Under the pieces are notes generated by a model. It worked only from the letters and a program-made list of their open reading frames with translations. It did no database searches and was not told the DNA's origin. A stretch of 64,000 bases of DNA from Betaproteobacteria bacterium UBA2592 (GTDB lineage: Bacteria > Pseudomonadota > Gammaproteobacteria > Burkholderiales > Rhodocyclaceae): positions 422 through 64,421 of the forward strand of contig DDKS01000037.1 in assembly GCA_002340095.1 (NCBI GenBank). Direction: 5' to 3'. Shown piece after piece: positions 1 to 7,615 of this stretch. The position numbers were made by a program, and so were the translations under genes. Every line of letters starts with the position of its first letter. The stretch's first letter is position 1.

Positions 1-1260
1 TTATTTTGTAAACACCCTCTGACAGCGGGGCAGCAGCCAGGCCAGGTAGCGCTGTTCCAAACCCGGCAGATCCAGGGGGGCGTCCAGGGAAAAAGCCTCC
101 CCGCTGGCCCGCCCTGACGGCCATGGCATCCGGTACTCCTCATCATCGAGAAAATCGGCCAGACCGATCTCGTCCCCGTCTGCCATCAAGGCGGCCCGCT
201 CGATCAGGTTGCGCAATTCGCGGATGTTGCCGGAATAACGGCGCCGCACCAGCCATTCCAGGGCCGCTTCGGTGAAACGCCGACCTTTTTTCCGGTCCAC
301 CCGCTCCAGCAGCGAAACCGCCAGGAGGGGAATGTCCTCGGGCCGTTCATGCAGGGCCGGGGTATGAATGGGGAAGGTGTTGATGCGGAAATACAGGTCG
401 CGGCGGAAACTCTCTGCCTCCACCATGGCCGGCAGATTGCGGTGGGTGGCGGACACCAGACGGAAATCGGCTGCCAGGCTGTCCAGCCCCCCCACCCGCC
501 GGTAGGTGCCGATTTCCAGGAGGCGCAACAGCTTCACCTGCAAGGAAGGCGGCAGTTCGCCGATTTCATCCAGGAACAGGGTGCCCCCCGCCGCCGCTTC
601 CACCAGACCCAGCTTGCGGTGGCTGGCGCCGGTGAAGGCGCCCTTCTCGTAACCGAACAGTTCGCTTTCGAACAGGCTTTCCGTCAGGCCGGCGCAGTCC
701 ACCGCCACGAAGGGGCCTTCGCTCCGGTCGCTGGCCTCATGGATGGCCCGGGCCACCAGTTCCTTGCCGGTGCCAGTCTCCCCGAGCAGCAACACCGCCG
801 CCCCGGAACCCGCCACCCGCAGCATCCGCTCCAGCATCCGCACGAAGGCCGGAGAACGCCCCACCAGGCCCCGGGCCGCCGCCTTGCTGCTCGCCTGGCG
901 CACCACCCGCATGGTCTCCACAAAATGGGTGACCCGTCCTTGCTCATCCCGGATGGGGGTCAGCTCCACATCCACATACTCCTCGCCCCGGGGAGTGTGG
1001 TGCAGGTGCAGCACCCGCTGGGGACTGTCGCTCTCCTGGCAGCGGCTCAGGGGACAGGACTCCCCGGCCTGGTCACAGGGCACGTCGAAATGATGGGAAA
1101 CCGCGTAGCAGGTACGTCCCAGAATGGCCTGGCTGGCCCCGAATTCCCGCACATAAGCCTGGTTGGCAGCAACGATCCGGTAATCCGCATCCATGACGAT
1201 GCGCGGCTCGGGCAGGCCATCGAGAAAGGAGACCAGTTCGGAAAGTGAATCGGCTTGCAT
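1..1260 (-). CDS. Sigma-54-dependent transcriptional activator (PAS + AAA+), lacking C-terminal HTH
   Basis: Enhancer-binding protein that would remodel sigma-54 RNA polymerase. An N-terminal PAS domain (about residues 10-120) carries a cysteine-rich stretch, CDQAGESCPLSRC, near residues 60-75, a possible redox or metal sensor (inference). The AAA+ domain shows Walker A GETGTGKE, the sigma-54 contact loop GAFTGA and Walker B with FLDEIGELP. The protein stops at RCQRVFTK, just where a Fis-type helix-turn-helix should follow the LEQRYLAWLL helix, so the DNA-binding domain is missing: truncation, insertion or frameshift at the window edge. I start at ATG 1260, which has GGAG five bases upstream; an in-frame GTG at 1266 has no such site. 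It is divergent from the cyd cluster, which has its own sigma-54 promoter, so it is the likely local activator. Confidence 0.85.
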   Translation of the reverse strand: MQADSLSELVSFLDGLPEPRIVMDADYRIVAANQAYVREFGASQAILGRTCYAVSHHFDVPCDQAGESCPLSRCQESDSPQRVLHLHHTPRGEEYVDVELTPIRDEQGRVTHFVETMRVVRQASSKAAARGLVGRSPAFVRMLERMLRVAGSGAAVLLLGETGTGKELVARAIHEASDRSEGPFVAVDCAGLTESLFESELFGYEKGAFTGASHRKLGLVEAAAGGTLFLDEIGELPPSLQVKLLRLLEIGTYRRVGGLDSLAADFRLVSATHRNLPAMVEAESFRRDLYFRINTFPIHTPALHERPEDIPLLAVSLLERVDRKKGRRFTEAALEWLVRRRYSGNIRELRNLIERAALMADGDEIGLADFLDDEEYRMPWPSGRASGEAFSLDAPLDLPGLEQRYLAWLLPRCQRVFTK

Positions 1261-1270
1261 CCGCACTCCA

Positions 1271-1306
1271 TGTCAAATTTGGCAAAACATCTTGCCATAA
1301 ATGACA
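1271..1306. promoter_or_regulatory. 36-bp dyad, candidate upstream activator site
   Basis: Two nested inverted repeats share one centre at 1288.5: outer arms TGTCA (1271-1275) and TGACA (1302-1306), inner arms TGGCAA (1280-1285) and TTGCCA (1292-1297). It lies immediately upstream of the sigma-54 activator gene and about 90-120 bp upstream of the -24/-12 promoter of the cyd cluster, a usual enhancer distance. Binding by the neighbouring activator is inferred. Confidence 0.6.
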
Positions 1307-1392
1307 CGAGAACACATGAAAAAGCTTTCAGGAACAACCGGGGAAAATACAAAAACTCTTTAAATTCATTCAGTTAATCAACAACCCGAGGG

Positions 1393-1409
1393 CTGGCATG
1401 GCTCTTGTA
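1393..1409 (+). promoter_or_regulatory. Sigma-54 (-24/-12) promoter of the cyd cluster
   Basis: CTGGCATGGCTCTTGTA matches the RpoN consensus YTGGCACGrNNNTTGCW at all but two fixed positions, with the required 12-base step between the GG (-24) and G (-12) elements. Transcription would begin near 1420, some 28 bases before cydP. The divergent sigma-54 activator supports the call. Confidence 0.7.
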
Positions 1410-1447
1410 AAGGCTCGATCGGAAGCAGAACCCTGAAACCGACCGAG

Positions 1448-1681
1448 ATGAAGCAACTCCCACCTCCCATCAAACCATCTCTGGCCCTCGAACTGGCTGG
1501 TGTGATCGTCCTCAAGCTGGCGCTCCTGACCGTCATCTGGTTCGCCTTCTTCGCCGATCAACCCCACCCCCCTGCGGAGATCGACGCTGTCGCCCACGGC
1601 CTGCTCGACAGGGTTTCTGCTTCCACCCCACCCCAACCGCCTCATCCACAAGAAGGAGCCTCTTCCCATGCTCACCGATGA
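1448..1681 (+). CDS. cydP: CydP-like small subunit of cytochrome bd oxidase
   Basis: A 77-residue protein with one membrane segment (about residues 14-36, containing KLALLTVIWFAFF) and a proline-rich soluble tail. This matches the CydP-type small proteins encoded before cydA in many beta- and gammaproteobacteria. Its last 14 bases overlap the cydA start, which suggests translational coupling. It is the first gene after the sigma-54 promoter. A role in assembly or stability of the oxidase is inferred from the family and position. Confidence 0.7.
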   Translation: MKQLPPPIKPSLALELAGVIVLKLALLTVIWFAFFADQPHPPAEIDAVAHGLLDRVSASTPPQPPHPQEGASSHAHR

Positions 1682-3290
1682 ACTGGTGGACCTGTCACGG
1701 CTACAGTTCGCCGTGACGGCCATGTATCACTTCCTGTTCGTGCCCCTGACCCTGGGGCTGGCTTTCATCCTGGTCATCATGGAGAGCTGCTATGTGCTCA
1801 CCGGCCGCCAGGTGTACAAGGACATGACCCAGTTCTGGGGCAAGCTGTTCGGCATCAATTTCGCCCTGGGCGTCACCACGGGCATCACCATGGAGTTCCA
1901 GTTCGGCACCAACTGGGCCTACTACTCCCACTACGTAGGCGACATCTTCGGCGCTCCGCTCGCCATCGAGGGCTTGATGGCCTTCTTCCTGGAATCCACC
2001 TTCATCGGCCTGTTCTTCTTCGGCTGGGACCGGCTCTCGAAACAAAAGCACCTGCTGGTCACCTTCCTGATGGCCTTCGGCTCCAACCTCTCGGCCCTCT
2101 GGATCCTGATCGCCAATGGCTGGATGCAGGATCCGGTGGGCTCCGAGTTCAGCTACGTGACCATGCGCATGGAACTCACCGACTTCTGGGCGGTGGTGTT
2201 CAACCCCACCGCCCAGGCCAAGTTCGTGCACACCGTATCGGCCGGTTACGTGACTGCCTCCCTGTTCGTGCTGGCCATCTCCTCCTGGTACATCCTCAAG
2301 GGCCGGGACCTGGAATTCGCCAAGCGCTCCTTCCGCATCGCTGCGGCCTTCGGCTTTGCCTCCGCCTGCTCGGTGATCGTGCTTGGGGACGAATCCGGCT
2401 ACACCGTGACCGAATCCCAGCCGACCAAGCTGGCCGCCATGGAAGGCATGTGGGAAACCCATCCTGCACCCGCCCCCTTCACCCTGTTCGCCCTGCCCGA
2501 CGATGCCACCCGCACCAACCGATATGCGCTGGAAATCCCCTGGGTCATGGGCATCATCGGCACCCGCTCCCTGGACAAGGAAATTCCCGGCATCAAGGAA
2601 ATCGAAGCCGAAAACCGGCAACGCATCACCTCCGGCGTCAAAGCCGTGCAGGCCCTGGAGATCCTGCGCAGCAAGACGGCCGACCCCGCTGCCAAGGAGG
2701 CCGCCAAGACCGTGTTCGAGGCCCACAAGGCCGACCTGGGCTTTGGCCTGCTGCTGAAGAAGTACATAAGCGACATGAACCAGGTGACACCGGAGCTGAT
2801 TTCCCGGGCCGCCGCCGACACCATCCCCAAGGTAGCCCCCATGTTCTGGGCCTTCCGCCTGATGGTGGGCCTGGGCTTTGCCTTCTTCGCCCTGTTCGCC
2901 TTCGCCCTCTATTACAGCCTCAAGGACAACTTCACCGAAAAGACCTGGCTGCTGCGCTGGGCCGTGTGGTTCATCCCCATGCCCTGGATCGCCTGTGAGC
3001 TGGGCTGGTTCGTGGCCGAGTACGGTCGCCAGCCCTGGACCATCTACGGGGTGCTGCCCACTCACCTGTCCGTTTCCAGTCTCTCTCCGGCCAGTCTGTA
3101 CAGCTCCCTGGCCGGCTTCATCGGTTTTTACACCCTGCTCCTGATCATCGAGATGTACCTGATGGTCAAGTTCGCCCGCCAGGGCCCCGCCAGCCTCGGC
3201 ACAGGCCGCTATGGAGACACCCCCTTCGCCGCCCAGGCCGCCACCGTTTCCCCCGGCACCCCTGCCACCCGCCATCCATCGGACTTCTGA
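1668..3290 (+). CDS. cydA: Cytochrome bd ubiquinol oxidase subunit I
   Basis: Haem-bearing subunit that oxidises quinol and reduces oxygen to water in the inner membrane without pumping protons. At 540 residues it is of the long E. coli type. Visible features include the N-terminal MYHFLFVPLTLG helix with the haem-ligand histidine, a long periplasmic Q-loop region (about 250-390) and the conserved GRQPWTIYGVLPT motif near residue 447. ATG 1668 is preceded by AAGGAG ten bases upstream. It is directly followed by cydB. High-affinity bd oxidase suits microaerobic or nitrosative and sulfur-stress conditions. Confidence 0.97.
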   Translation: MLTDELVDLSRLQFAVTAMYHFLFVPLTLGLAFILVIMESCYVLTGRQVYKDMTQFWGKLFGINFALGVTTGITMEFQFGTNWAYYSHYVGDIFGAPLAIEGLMAFFLESTFIGLFFFGWDRLSKQKHLLVTFLMAFGSNLSALWILIANGWMQDPVGSEFSYVTMRMELTDFWAVVFNPTAQAKFVHTVSAGYVTASLFVLAISSWYILKGRDLEFAKRSFRIAAAFGFASACSVIVLGDESGYTVTESQPTKLAAMEGMWETHPAPAPFTLFALPDDATRTNRYALEIPWVMGIIGTRSLDKEIPGIKEIEAENRQRITSGVKAVQALEILRSKTADPAAKEAAKTVFEAHKADLGFGLLLKKYISDMNQVTPELISRAAADTIPKVAPMFWAFRLMVGLGFAFFALFAFALYYSLKDNFTEKTWLLRWAVWFIPMPWIACELGWFVAEYGRQPWTIYGVLPTHLSVSSLSPASLYSSLAGFIGFYTLLLIIEMYLMVKFARQGPASLGTGRYGDTPFAAQAATVSPGTPATRHPSDF

Positions 3291-3311
3291 AAGAAAAAGG
3301 AGAACAGCACA

Positions 3312-4448
3312 ATGATCGACTACCTGACCCTGAAGTTCATCTGGTGGCTGCTGGTGGGGGTGCTCCTGGTGGGATTCGCCATCATGGATGGCCACGACAT
3401 GGGCGTCGGCACCCTGCTGCCCTTCGTGGGCAAGACCGACGCGGAACGCCGGGTTGTCATCAATACCGTGGGGCCCCACTGGGACGGCAACCAGGTCTGG
3501 TTCATCACCGGCGGTGGCGCCATCTTCGCCGCCTGGCCGCTGGTCTATGCCACGGCCTTCTCCGGCTTCTACTGGGCCATGCTGGCGGTGCTCTGGGCCC
3601 TTTTCTTCCGGCCCGTGGGCTTCGACTACCGCTCCAAGATCGCCAACCCCACCTGGCGCAACACCTGGGACTGGGGCCTGTTCGTGGGCGGTTTCGTGCC
3701 GCCGCTGATCTTTGGCGTGGCCTTCGGCAACCTGCTTGAGGGAGTGCCCTTCCATTTCGACGAAACCCTGCGCCCCTACTACACGGGCAGCTTCTGGGCC
3801 CTGCTCAACCCCTTCGCCCTGCTCTGCGGTGTGGTCAGCAGCGCCATGATCACCGCCCACGGAGGGCACTACCTGATGCTGCGCAGCGAAGGCGACATCT
3901 TCGAGCGCAGCCGCAAGGCGGCCCTGGGCTTTGGCCTGCTGGCCCTGGCCGGCTTCATTGCTGCCGGCTTCTGGGTCCAGGCCCTGCCTGGCCATGTGAT
4001 TACCGGCGGTGCCGACCCGGCTGCCCTGCCCAACCCCCTGGACAAGACCGTCGCTCTGGTGGCTGGCGGCTGGCTGCACAACTTCCAGCAGCACCCCCTG
4101 CTCTGGAGCGTGCCCGCCCTGGGCATCACCGGTCTCCTTTTGGGTGCCCTGATGGCCTGGATACGCCGCCCCGGCCTGGCCTTCATCGCCTCGTCGCTGG
4201 CCATGACGGGCATCATCGGCACCGCCGGGGTCGCCATGTTCCCCTTCGTGATGCCCTCCTCCACCGATCCCGCCTCGGGCCTGACCGCCTGGGATGCGGT
4301 CTCCTCCCACTTCACCCTGGGTCTGATGTTCGGCGCCACGGTGATCTTCATGCCCCTGATCATCTTCTACACCAGCTGGGCCTACAAGGTCATGGCCGGC
4401 AAGGTGACCCTGGACTTCATCCGGGCCAACGACAAGAAGGCCTATTAA
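3312..4448 (+). CDS. cydB: Cytochrome bd ubiquinol oxidase subunit II
   Basis: Structural partner of CydA, 378 residues, close to the E. coli CydB length. The N-terminus has the typical first helix ending in GFAIMDGHDMGVG, followed by about eight membrane segments. It starts 21 bases after cydA with an AAGGAG ribosome site. A Rieske gene follows after only 11 bases, so the whole set is co-transcribed. Confidence 0.97.
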   Translation: MIDYLTLKFIWWLLVGVLLVGFAIMDGHDMGVGTLLPFVGKTDAERRVVINTVGPHWDGNQVWFITGGGAIFAAWPLVYATAFSGFYWAMLAVLWALFFRPVGFDYRSKIANPTWRNTWDWGLFVGGFVPPLIFGVAFGNLLEGVPFHFDETLRPYYTGSFWALLNPFALLCGVVSSAMITAHGGHYLMLRSEGDIFERSRKAALGFGLLALAGFIAAGFWVQALPGHVITGGADPAALPNPLDKTVALVAGGWLHNFQQHPLLWSVPALGITGLLLGALMAWIRRPGLAFIASSLAMTGIIGTAGVAMFPFVMPSSTDPASGLTAWDAVSSHFTLGLMFGATVIFMPLIIFYTSWAYKVMAGKVTLDFIRANDKKAY

Positions 4449-4459
4449 GGAGATTCCCC

Positions 4460-5065
4460 ATGAACCACGCCTGCACCTGCCATGACCCCATGAACCCGAC
4501 CCGGCGCCAGTTGATGCTGGCCACCGCCGCAGCAGGCGGCGTGGCCGGGGCCATCACCCTGGTACCCTTTGCCGCCAGCCTGCTGCCCTCGGAGCGGGCC
4601 CGGGCTGCCGGAGCCCCGGTGGAAGTGGACATCTCCCGCCTGGCCCCCGGCGAAATGCTGACTGTCGAGTGGCGCGGCAAGCCCGTGTGGATCCTGCACC
4701 GCACCCCGGAAATGCTGGCCACCCTGAAACAGGTGGAAGGAGAACTGGCCGACCCGGCTTCTGAAAAAAACCAGCAGCCGGAATACGCCCGCAACGAGCA
4801 CCGCTCCATCCGCCCGGAAATGCTGGTGACCATTGGCATCTGCACCCACCTGGGCTGCTCCCCGTCCAAGGCCTTCGAGGCGGGAGCCCCGGGCCTGGGG
4901 GCCGACTGGAAGGGCGGCTTCCTCTGCCCCTGCCACGGCTCCACCTTCGACCTGGCGGGGCGGGTTTTCAAGAACAAACCCGCCCCCACCAACCTGGAAG
5001 TGCCCCCCCATCAGTACCTGGACGAAAGCCGGCTGCTGATCGGCGACGACGGCACGAGCACCTGA
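4460..5065 (+). CDS. Orphan Rieske [2Fe-2S] protein in the cyd operon
   Basis: Rieske iron-sulfur protein of 201 residues, similar to the PetA subunit of cytochrome bc1. A twin-arginine signal and membrane anchor (TRRQLML, residues 14-20, then a hydrophobic stretch to about 42) precede the soluble domain. Both cluster-binding loops are intact: CTHLGC (128-133) and CPCHGS (156-161), including the two disulfide cysteines. No cytochrome b or c1 gene accompanies it, so it is not part of a bc1 operon here. Its place after cydAB and before the octaheme cytochrome suggests electron transfer on the periplasmic side between quinol chemistry and that cytochrome; this is inference. Confidence 0.9.
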   Translation: MNHACTCHDPMNPTRRQLMLATAAAGGVAGAITLVPFAASLLPSERARAAGAPVEVDISRLAPGEMLTVEWRGKPVWILHRTPEMLATLKQVEGELADPASEKNQQPEYARNEHRSIRPEMLVTIGICTHLGCSPSKAFEAGAPGLGADWKGGFLCPCHGSTFDLAGRVFKNKPAPTNLEVPPHQYLDESRLLIGDDGTST

Positions 5066-5081
5066 GCCCGGGAGTACCACC

Positions 5082-5453
5082 ATGCGCCTGATTGCCGTCA
5101 CCAGCCAGAACGGCCAGACCGTGACTGCCCACGCGGGTCGTTGCCGCCGCTTCTTCCTGTTCAGCGACGGCGGCGGCCCGATGGTGGGCACCGTGGAACT
5201 GATGCCCGAGGAAGTGCTGCACACCAGCGGCATCGGCCCGACACACCCCCTGGCCCGGGTCCAGATCCTGATCAGCGCCGGCATGGGTCGGGACCTGCAA
5301 CAACGGCTCAAAGCAGCCGGAATACAGGTTTTCCTGACCCGGGAAAGCTCCCCGGAAATGGCCGTGCGCCTGTATCTGGCTGGCGCCCCCTCCCTGCCTT
5401 GCAATGACAACGGCGGCTGTGACCACGATCACGCCTCCCCACCCCAACCCTGA
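5082..5453 (+). CDS. NifX/NifB-type dinitrogenase cofactor-binding domain protein
   Basis: Cytoplasmic 123-residue protein of the NifB/NifX/VnfX fold (PF02579-like), recognised from the start MRLIAVTSQNGQTVTAHAGRCRRFFLF and the central ILISAGMGRDLQQRLKAAGI block. A C-terminal tail rich in Cys, His and Asp (CNDNGGCDHDHA) may bind metal. Family members carry iron-sulfur or molybdenum cofactors, but many outside nif operons have no known job. It sits 16 bases after the Rieske gene and 12 before cydX, so a maturation role for a metal centre of this operon is a reasonable guess only. Confidence 0.75.
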   Translation: MRLIAVTSQNGQTVTAHAGRCRRFFLFSDGGGPMVGTVELMPEEVLHTSGIGPTHPLARVQILISAGMGRDLQQRLKAAGIQVFLTRESSPEMAVRLYLAGAPSLPCNDNGGCDHDHASPPQP

Positions 5454-5465
5454 AAGGAAAACCTC

Positions 5466-5570
5466 ATGTGGTATTTCGCCTGGATTCTCGGCCTGGGCCT
5501 CGCCCTGCTTCTGGCCGTGGTCAACACGCTCTACTACGACGCCCGGGACAAGCAAGATGGAAACGCCTAA
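5466..5570 (+). CDS. cydX: CydX, single-helix subunit of cytochrome bd oxidase
   Basis: A 34-residue single-span membrane protein beginning MWYFAWILGLGLAL, the hallmark of CydX/CbdX, which stabilises the haems of cytochrome bd. It has an AAGGAAAA ribosome site before ATG 5466. Its 3' end overlaps ybgE by 14 bases. It is separated from cydB by the Rieske and NifX-like genes, unlike the usual cydABX order. Confidence 0.93.
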   Translation: MWYFAWILGLGLALLLAVVNTLYYDARDKQDGNA

Positions 5571-5874
5571 GTTGGCGCCCCGACTCTCGGACCTGCTCAA
5601 GGAAGGCCGTTCCCGTTCCCCCCGGGGCCAGGGGCTTTCCCTGCTGCTGGGGCTGGCATCTTCCCTGGCCATCACCCTGGATCCGCGCCTGGTAGCCGCC
5701 AACGTTGCCGAACTGCGCCACTCGGAACTGCTCCTGCTGCTCACCGCCATTGCCCTCTGCCTGGTGCACGGGGTGGGCTTCCAGTTCAAGCCTGGCAGCC
5801 CGGGGCGCTGGCTCACCCACCCCTTCACTGCCTGGCCCTTGCTGATCCTGGCCTGGTACAAGCTGCTCAACTGA
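5557..5874 (+). CDS. ybgE: Cyd operon protein YbgE
   Basis: Membrane protein of 105 residues with about three hydrophobic segments. The block around DPRLVAANVAELRHSELLLL and the motif LVHGVGF match E. coli YbgE (cyd operon). I start at ATG 5557 inside the end of cydX, because residues upstream of it in this frame are only the shadow of cydX. YbgE is a conserved, poorly understood accessory of the bd oxidase locus. Confidence 0.85.
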   Translation: METPKLAPRLSDLLKEGRSRSPRGQGLSLLLGLASSLAITLDPRLVAANVAELRHSELLLLLTAIALCLVHGVGFQFKPGSPGRWLTHPFTAWPLLILAWYKLLN

Positions 5875-5898
5875 ACATCTTTGACCAGGAGAAGCACC

Positions 5899-5937
5899 AT
5901 GCCGCCCCCCCTGCATCATTCGGGAAAGTCCCCATGA
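5899..5937 (+). other. 12-codon open frame with strong ribosome site, possible leader peptide
   Basis: ATG 5899 follows AGGAGAAGCACC, a better ribosome site than that of the octaheme gene. The frame encodes 12 residues (MPPPLHHSGKSP) and its TGA overlaps the ATG of the octaheme cytochrome at 5934 (ATGA). It may couple translation to that gene. The peptide matches no family known to me. Confidence 0.3.
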
Positions 5938-7615
5938 AGCCAGGACTCTCCTCCCTTCTGCTCTGCCTGACGCTGGCCTGTTCCTGTCTCGGAAACGCTG
6001 GCGCCACGACCGTTCACGGCAGCCCCCCGAAAAAAACCGAAAAGAGCAGCACCGCCGATCACAGCAAGTTCAAGGAACTGCAGCAGGACTTCAAGTCCGG
6101 CCAGGAAGTCACCCGGGCCTGCCTGAGCTGCCACACGGAAGCGGCCCGGCAGATCATGCAGACCCGCCACTGGACCTGGGAATACACCAATCCCGACACG
6201 GGCCAGAAGCTGGGCAAGAAAACCATGCTGAACGGCTTTTGCATCGGCGATAAATCCAACGAGGCTTTCTGCAACAGCTGCCACATCGGCTACGGCTGGG
6301 AAAACGACAGGTTCGATTTCACCAACGAGGAAAACGTGGACTGTCTGGCCTGTCACAACCAGGGCAAGTACACCAAGCCCGGCGGCCTGGCCGGCCACCC
6401 GGCCTACGTGCGCACCGAGTACCCGCCCGGCTCCGGCACCTTCCTGGAACCCGTGGACCTGGCCCAGGTGGCCGCACACGTGGGGGCGACCCGCAAGGAC
6501 AACTGCGGCGCCTGCCACTACAACGGCGGCGGCGGTGACGGGGTGAAGCACGGGGACCTGGACTCCTCCCTGAACCAGCCCCCCCGCCAGCTGGATGTGC
6601 ACATGAGTGCCGACGGGGGCAACTTCAGCTGTTCCACCTGCCATCAGACCGATGCCCATCAGGTCTCCGGCAGCCGCATCACGCCCACGGCGGCGGACCC
6701 GCACGGGCCCCTGCTGCGGGGCCAGGCCAGCGACCGGAACCCGGCCACCTGCCAGGCCTGCCACGGGGATGGGATGCGCCGCACCAGGCTCCGGCCGGCA
6801 GCCTCAACGCGGCCCGGGAGAAGAACCCGGAACTGCTCAACACCCACGCCCGCACCCTGGCCTGTCAGACCTGCCACATCCCGGCCTTCGCCCGGGGCGG
6901 GATACCCACCAAGATGACCTGGGACTGGTCCCAGGCCGGCAGGATGGGCCCCGACGGCAAGCCCCAGAAAATCAAGGACGAGCACGGCCACATCACCTAC
7001 GACAGCCGTAAGGGCCAGTTCGGCCTGGGGGAAAACGTGGTGCCCGAGTACCTGTGGTTCAACGGCAAGGTCAGCTACACCCTGCAGACGGACAAGATCA
7101 ATCCGGACGGCCCCGTGGCCATCAATACCTTCCACGGCACCCCGGGGGCGGCGGATGCGCGCATCTGGCCGGTGAAGCGCTTCCGGGGCCGGCAGCCCTA
7201 TGACACGGAAAACCTGAACCTGCTGGTACCCCATTCGGCCATCCCGGACGACACGGCCTACTGGTACAACTTCGACTGGGACAAGGCCCTGAAAGTGGGC
7301 GCCGCAGCCACCGGCGTCCCCTTCTCGGGCAAGTACGGCTTCGTGGATACGGAAATGCTCTGGCCCATCACCCACATGGTGGCCCCCAAGGAAGACGCGG
7401 TGGATTGCATCGAGTGCCACAAGCAGGGCGGACGCCTGGAAGGCATTGCCGGGGTCTACATCCCGGGCCGGGACCGCAACGCCTGGATCGACAACATCGG
7501 CTGGCTGCTGGTGGGCCTCACCACCGTGGGCAGCCTCGGGCACGGCCTGGTCCGCATCCTCACCCGCCGCCGGCAGGACACGCACGACGACGATACGCAT
7601 GGAGCCCGGTCATGA
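5934..7615 (+). pseudogene. Octaheme tetrathionate-reductase-family cytochrome c, with one frameshift near 6771
   Basis: Periplasmic multihaem cytochrome with a cleavable-looking signal (residues 1-24, ending in GNAGA). Six CXXCH sites (CLSCH, CNSCH, CLACH, CGACH, CSTCH, CQACH) lie in the first frame. After CHGDG the frame is lost; it resumes in another frame as HQAPAGSLNAAREKN, giving CQTCHIPAFARGG and CIECH, so eight haems in all. Restoring one G in the GGG at 6771-6773 yields a continuous protein of about 560 residues ending in a C-terminal membrane anchor (near GWLLVGLTTVGSLGHGLV). Shewanella OTR, the family prototype, reduces tetrathionate, nitrite and hydroxylamine; the substrate here is unknown. 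The stop overlaps the cytochrome b start (ATGA). The break may be a sequencing error or a true mutation. Confidence 0.85.

Noticed and set aside
1278..1297. TGGCA..TTGCC read as a sigma-54 promoter for the regulator
   Set aside because: The GG to GC step is 13 bases instead of 12, and the element is a symmetric palindrome, so an operator is more likely.
1701..4310. 869-codon open frame antisense to cydAB
   Set aside because: It mirrors cydA and cydB in a high-GC region, is Gly/Gln/His-rich without motifs, and the sense genes are certain.
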